From: Petroclostridium sp. X23
Lineage (GTDB): Bacteria > Bacillota > Clostridia > SK-Y3
Assembly: GCF_030013905.1 (NCBI RefSeq)
Contig: NZ_CP124862.1
Location: forward strand, 682,001-746,000
Direction: 5' to 3'
Length of the DNA: 64,000 nt
Below are positions 60,119 through 64,000 of the stretch, piece after piece (the first letter of the stretch is position 1; every line of letters starts with the position of its first letter). The position numbers were made by a program, and so were the translations under genes. The notes beneath the pieces are model-generated. The model ran no database searches. It was not told the origin of the DNA and saw only the letters and a list, made by a program, of their open reading frames with translations.

Positions 60119-61408
60119 ATGAACCAGGTTCCTGTTACCGGGATCGATGTGGGTAAGCGGTTCTCAGAGATGGCAATTCTCTCACCTTCAAATCAGGTGT
60201 ATGCCCGCATCCGGATTAACCATGATGCCTATTCCAACTTTGACAGAGCCTTTGAGCTCCTTAGAAAAGCAGAAAAGGAGTTTGAAGCAAAGCCTGTCGT
60301 CATCATGGAATCCACCGGCCATTACCACAAAATCCTTTTCCAAACCCTCACGAAGAATGGATATGAGGTTTGCGTCATAAACCCCATCCAATCTGATTCT
60401 ATCAAAAATATTCGGGTTAGGAAAGTAAAAAATGATAAAGTGGATGCTAAGAGGATTGCCTTACTGTACCGTTTCGGACAGCTTAAAACCACCAATATTC
60501 CTCACGAAGACATAGATTGCCTAAGAAGCCTTTGCCGCCACTACTACAAGCTTTCTGACCAGCTTACTGCCTATAAGAACAGGCTCTTGGGTATTGTTGA
60601 CCAGCTTTTCTTAAGCTTTACCGAAGTCTTCAAGGATGTTTCCTCCTGCACTGCACTAGCGATTCTTGAAAAATATCCTACACCTGAGGATATCCTCAAA
60701 GCCGATAGACAGAAATTGATTTCTCTTATACAAAAGACCGCCAGGAAAAACATTAAATGGGCTACAGGTAAATACGAATCACTTTGTTCCAAGGCCAGCA
60801 ACTTCAAGCCTTTGAGCATTAATTCCATTGCCAATGCTGCAATGCTTAAAGCCAATATTGTCATGATTAAAACCTTGATGCAATCTCTGGATGCAGCCGT
60901 TGAAGCTATCCACGAGCTTTTGGACAAGGATGCTTCAAAGGATATGCCGGTTCTATCTTTGACGATCGAACTACTGTGCTCCATCCCCGGTATCGGACTA
61001 CTGACTGCAGCTACTATTATAGCTGAAATCGGAGATTTTAGTGCTTTCTCCAAGCCGGACAAGCTGGTTGCTTACTTCGGTGTAGACCCCTCTGTTACTC
61101 AATCAGGTCAATTTGAAGGTACTGAAAACAAGATGTCCAAACGGGGTCCTAGATTGCTTAGACGAGTAGTTTTCACGACCGCTCTGGCTAATGTACGTAA
61201 GAAACGTAATGGCCAGGAACACAATCCGGTATTGTATGAATACTACCGAAAAAAATGCCTAAGTAAGCCTAAAAAAGTAGCACTAGGTGCAGTAATGCAT
61301 AAGCTGGTTTCAATCATCTTTGCTGTTCTCAGAGATAGAAAACCATTTGTTTTAAGAATGCCTGAAGAACATGCAAAAATGCTTATAGCAAAGAATTCAG
61401 CGGCTTAA
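60119..61408 (+). CDS. IS110-family transposase (DEDD)
   Basis: About 429 residues from the ATG at 60119 (MNQVPVTGIDVGKRFSE), which has GGAGG; upstream in-frame codons to 59993 lack a ribosome site and lie in the leader. The N-terminal RuvC-like DEDD domain shows TGIDVGKRF (Asp about 9), VVIMESTGHYH (Glu about 60) and KNDKVDAKRIALL (Asp-x-x-D about 105). The C-terminal Transposase_20 domain has LLCSIPGIGLLTAATIIAEIGDFSAFSKPDKLVAYFGVDPSVTQSG, with its conserved Ser. It is RNA-guided in the best-known members. Confidence 0.94.
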   Translation: MNQVPVTGIDVGKRFSEMAILSPSNQVYARIRINHDAYSNFDRAFELLRKAEKEFEAKPVVIMESTGHYHKILFQTLTKNGYEVCVINPIQSDSIKNIRVRKVKNDKVDAKRIALLYRFGQLKTTNIPHEDIDCLRSLCRHYYKLSDQLTAYKNRLLGIVDQLFLSFTEVFKDVSSCTALAILEKYPTPEDILKADRQKLISLIQKTARKNIKWATGKYESLCSKASNFKPLSINSIANAAMLKANIVMIKTLMQSLDAAVEAIHELLDKDASKDMPVLSLTIELLCSIPGIGLLTAATIIAEIGDFSAFSKPDKLVAYFGVDPSVTQSGQFEGTENKMSKRGPRLLRRVVFTTALANVRKKRNGQEHNPVLYEYYRKKCLSKPKKVALGAVMHKLVSIIFAVLRDRKPFVLRMPEEHAKMLIAKNSAA

Positions 61409-61637
61409 TACATACATGCTCAATGTTTAGTTTTCAATGTCCAGAGACCGGCTATTTTATGTTTACCAAAAGTAGGTGGTTTTGTTGTCATGCCTATATT
61501 CAAGGCACTTGCTTTAAAATATTTTTAAAGAAAATTTCTTAAAACCTATTGACAACAATTAGCTGGTCTTAAATATTTTTTGTATAATCAAATTTTTAAT
61601 TATACACCTTTTTATTTTTTAGATGATTAAATGAAAA

Positions 61638-62666
61638 TCAGTAGCGAATAAGTACTTTGATAACATTTTCCGTCTTTTTATCTACCGTTTCTATACCTTG
61701 GCTTATGTCCTTTATTGGAATGATCTTAGAGATAAATAAAGATGTGTCAAACATATTTGCAGCTATCGCATTTGCAGCTATTTCAAAATCATACCTCGTA
61801 TACATATTGGAACCAATTATATCAAGTTCTTTACTTTGAACATATGATACTTCCGTTTGAGGATTTTTTCCGAAAATGGCGATTTGCGATATTTTTCCTC
61901 CTCGCTTTGCAATTTTAAAAGAGTCATTTAATACAGATTCTACCCCGATCGCTGTAAAAACGATATCCACTCCTTCTTTGTCTGTTTTACTTGAAACAAA
62001 ATCAGTGATGTTTATTTTCATTGGGTTCATTACAAATGTACATCCAAGCTTTTTAGCGATCTCCAAATTATATTCAGAAATATCGCTCATAAATATTTTT
62101 GCAGCACCTGCGGCTTTAGCTGCCAATAAAAGACTAAGACCGATGGGGCCTGCTCCCATAATCGCCACAGAATCTCCTAATCCCACTTTTGCCTTTCTGA
62201 CTGCGTGAACACCTACGGCTAGCGGTTCTATCAATGCCCCTTGCTCGAAAGTTACATTATCCGGCAGCTTTATCACAGTTCTCTCAGGTACGACAATATA
62301 TTCCCCAAAAGAACCCGGCCATTCTGGCGTACCCAATACTTTTTTAGATACACAGATATTGTAATGCCCTTCAGCACAATTTCTGCAAGATCCACAGCCG
62401 TAATGAGGTTCTACTGTTACCCTATCCCCATTATCAATTTTCGTTACACTTTTACCTACTTTCACAACAGTTCCCGCCAATTCATGACCGGATATCACAG
62501 GAGGGATTCGAAATGGATGTGTGCCATGATACGCATGTATCTCCGAACCGCATATGCCTGTTACCCCAACTTTAATTAATACTTCATTCTCTTTTTTTAT
62601 CTCAGGCATTTGCGCATCTTCTATGTACTTTATTAAGTATGGTCTTTCAATAACAGCGGCTCTCAT
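61638..62666 (-). CDS. Zinc-dependent alcohol/polyol (sugar-acid) dehydrogenase
   Basis: A protein of 342 residues. Catalytic zinc ligands are Cys in GICGSEIHAYHG (about 38) and His/Glu in VISGHELAG (about 60-61). The structural zinc is bound by the four Cys of GCGSCRNCAEGHYNIC. The NAD(P) Rossmann motif is GAGPIGLSLLLAAKAAG near 172. It is a medium-chain dehydrogenase. Together with the FadR-type regulator and TRAP transporter it probably oxidises a polyol or sugar acid (for example a gulonate/idonate-type substrate), which is inferred from context. It is upstream of the IS110 element. Confidence 0.9.
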   Translation of the reverse strand: MRAAVIERPYLIKYIEDAQMPEIKKENEVLIKVGVTGICGSEIHAYHGTHPFRIPPVISGHELAGTVVKVGKSVTKIDNGDRVTVEPHYGCGSCRNCAEGHYNICVSKKVLGTPEWPGSFGEYIVVPERTVIKLPDNVTFEQGALIEPLAVGVHAVRKAKVGLGDSVAIMGAGPIGLSLLLAAKAAGAAKIFMSDISEYNLEIAKKLGCTFVMNPMKINITDFVSSKTDKEGVDIVFTAIGVESVLNDSFKIAKRGGKISQIAIFGKNPQTEVSYVQSKELDIIGSNMYTRYDFEIAANAIAANMFDTSLFISKIIPIKDISQGIETVDKKTENVIKVLIRY

Positions 62667-62834
62667 TATTCATTACCTCACTTTTTTAATATTACAATCT
62701 GTTACTGCAAATATATTCTTCTTTGTTGCTAACACCTCCTATGTTGCTCAACACTTTTATAACCTCCTTACTTACAGCGTAATTTTTATTAAATATGATA
62801 AGCTATCCACTTAATCAAGTAGTGACGGATACAG

Positions 62835-62853
62835 CCAATGTTCAATGTAGGAT
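62835..62853. promoter_or_regulatory. FadR-type operator candidate, site 1
   Basis: CCAATGTTCAATGTAGGAT, matching site 2 at 63168 in 16 of 19 positions. Two sites before a regulated gene fit binding of the neighbouring GntR regulator, although the consensus for this protein is not known. Confidence 0.4.
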
Positions 62854-63124
62854 GTTGATTTCTAAACAATCATTTAGTTTATATTTTTTTGATCAAGTTA
62901 GAAAGTTGATAAAATATAATCTTTTAATATAAAGAAGTAAATCCCTTGGTAAAAATATAATACATCCTATAAAAATGTATTATGTAAGATATGTATGCTA
63001 GAAAAGACCTAATTATTACTGCAATGTACTTTTATTCCTTTATAAAATATAACATAATTTCAATTATATGTCAATAAATAATCATAAATCCCCAATAATA
63101 ATTTGATTTGATCTTCATTTCATT

Positions 63125-63161
63125 TGAATAAATGCTTTTCAGCGCTGGAAGCATTTATTCA
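63125..63161. promoter_or_regulatory. Long inverted repeat after gntR
   Basis: TGAATAAATGCTT (from 63125) pairs with AAGCATTTATTCA (to 63161), with an inner palindrome CAGCGCTG. It lies just past the gntR stop on its transcript. No T-run follows, so it may be a weak terminator or an operator. Confidence 0.5.
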
Positions 63162-63167
63162 TAATAA

Positions 63168-63186
63168 CCAATATCCAATGTAGGAC
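63168..63186. promoter_or_regulatory. FadR-type operator candidate, site 2
   Basis: CCAATATCCAATGTAGGAC, directly after the gntR stop at 63203 and about 330 bases from the related site at 62835-62853. Confidence 0.4.
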
Positions 63187-63202
63187 AATTATAGCTAACA
63201 TG

Positions 63203-63919
63203 TCATTCTACATTTTGTTTCCAAACTGTATAACTCATTTCGATTACATTTCTTATGTTGTCATAATCTTTTTGCTTAATAAGGGATAATATTTTCTCAT
63301 GTGTTTCAACAAGAAATCCCGGATTATCCGACTCTAAAATATGCTTGACGGTCTTTACCTGTGAAGGTGTTGTCAATCTGATAATAATATCACCGATCTT
63401 ATTCATTAAAGGATTGCGCGTAATTTGAATAACCTCCTTATGAAAAGCAAGATCAATATCCGCTATTTTTTCATAATCCTTGTTTTCTTGGGATACTTCC
63501 TTTATTAATTCTGAAACAATATCTTCTAGTCTTTTTATATCCTCTACACCGACTTTTTGTATTGCCAATTCCAATATGCCTACTTCAAAGAACCTTCTCA
63601 ATTCGATTACGGCAGCCGACGAATCTTTCTCCAGAATAAGATAATATACCAATGGATCAATCATTTTTTCTGAAAATTTACTAGATACGTATGTACCGTT
63701 AGGCCGTATGATTTCCAACACACCTAATGCAGTTAGGATTTTGATGGCTTCTCTGATTGAGTTTCTGCCAACGCCAAAGCTTTCACTCATCTCTATTTCA
63801 GTAGGTATTTTGTCTCCCGGCTTTAATTCCCCTCCAGTAATAGCGTCTGTAATTCTCTGAACCACCGTATCCACAATGGATTTATTTCCTATTGGCTTTA
63901 AAAAGTTCTTTTGTCCCAT
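63203..63919 (-). CDS. FadR-family GntR transcriptional regulator
   Basis: A protein of 238 residues. The N-terminal winged helix is SIVDTVVQRITDAITGGELKPGDKIPTEIEMSESFGVGRNSIREAIKILTALGVLEIIRPNGTYVSS (about 14-80). The C-terminal FCD ligand domain has LRRFFEVGILELAI and later FHKEVIQITRNPLMNKIG and ETHEKILSLIKQ, with conserved His residues that in this family bind a metal and an organic acid. It probably controls the dehydrogenase and TRAP genes. The message starts close to the right edge of the window. Confidence 0.93.
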   Translation of the reverse strand: MGQKNFLKPIGNKSIVDTVVQRITDAITGGELKPGDKIPTEIEMSESFGVGRNSIREAIKILTALGVLEIIRPNGTYVSSKFSEKMIDPLVYYLILEKDSSAAVIELRRFFEVGILELAIQKVGVEDIKRLEDIVSELIKEVSQENKDYEKIADIDLAFHKEVIQITRNPLMNKIGDIIIRLTTPSQVKTVKHILESDNPGFLVETHEKILSLIKQKDYDNIRNVIEMSYTVWKQNVE

Positions 63920-64000
63920 ATTTACTTTTCACTTCCTCTTTTAAGGTTATTTCGTTGTATATTTGTTCTTATCTTAGTACATTAAAAATTTTACATATTA

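Larger units (their letters stand above)
59830..61430 (+). mobile_element. IS110-family element (approximate ends)
   Basis: A transposase gene preceded by a long non-coding leader, with a short non-coding right end, and no inverted repeats, all typical for IS110. The ends are estimated, since IS110 has no terminal repeats and its target core is only a dinucleotide. It separates a dehydrogenase gene from the TRAP operon. Confidence 0.65.
62667..63202. other. 536-base intergenic region between gntR and the dehydrogenase gene
   Basis: No gene is supported. It holds two similar 19-base sites (62835-62853 and 63168-63186), a long inverted repeat at 63125-63161, and AT-rich DNA. The dehydrogenase promoter must lie here. 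A strong ribosome site for the gene at 62666 is not obvious, so initiation could be weak. Confidence 0.5.

Noticed and set aside
1..64000. CRISPR arrays, rRNA genes
   Set aside because: No regular spacer-repeat structure or rRNA sequence was seen anywhere in the window.

Overview
The window looks like chromosomal DNA of a low-GC, Gram-positive anaerobe of the class Clostridia. The evidence is the AT-rich sequence, strong AGGAGG-type ribosome binding sites, siphophage genes of a type common in Clostridia, and a TRAP transporter with FadR-type regulation. I cannot name a genus from sequence alone.

Positions 1 to about 36,600 are siphoprophage DNA, read almost entirely on the minus strand, so transcription runs from high to low coordinates. 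In that order it encodes: a sigma-like regulator and a Rha regulator; a replication block (VapE-type helicase/primase, VRR-NUC nuclease, SNF2 helicase); a DUF1492 late regulator; packaging genes (HNH, small terminase); a methylation cassette (SAM synthetase, ParB-fused amino-methyltransferase, cytosine-5 methyltransferase); large terminase, portal, ClpP-like protease and HK97 capsid; connectors; tail genes including a programmed -1 frameshift in the tail chaperone, tape measure, Dit and a tail-associated GH18 enzyme; then holin and a LysM amidase. Past the lysis genes comes a second early-type replication block (DUF2800, DUF2815, an HNH homing gene and a phage family-A DNA polymerase cut by the window edge). 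A 36-bp leader motif occurs in front of both early blocks, which suggests a prophage junction or rearrangement near 4,370.

Positions 36,600 to 44,000 form a small defence region: a zinc-finger protein transcribed divergently from the phage early operon, and a four-gene LlaJI-type restriction-modification operon (two cytosine-5 methyltransferases, a McrB-like ATPase and a LlaJI-like endonuclease). The promoter region of that operon carries a palindrome with two opposed GACGC sites, the sequence recognised by LlaJI itself.

Positions 44,000 to 56,700 are a mobile-element landing zone. It has an IS1634-type element with clear 27-bp ends and a 7-bp target duplication, a multi-gene DDE transposase/ExeA-ATPase transposon with a frameshifted DUF6431 gene, and three imperfect copies of an attachment-site-like repeat, the last one next to a tRNA-Pro(GGG) gene. 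The cassettes between the repeats hold a DUF4143 ATPase, a truncated serine recombinase, a membrane-anchored trypsin-like protease, a cysteine-rich DUF6485 protein and a MoaE-like protein.

Positions 56,700 to 64,000 look like ordinary host metabolism: a TRAP transporter (DctM, DctQ, DctP), a zinc-dependent polyol/sugar-acid dehydrogenase and a FadR-type GntR regulator, probably one sugar-acid uptake and oxidation locus. An IS110-family element with a structured non-coding leader (a bridge-RNA candidate) sits between the dehydrogenase and the transporter genes.
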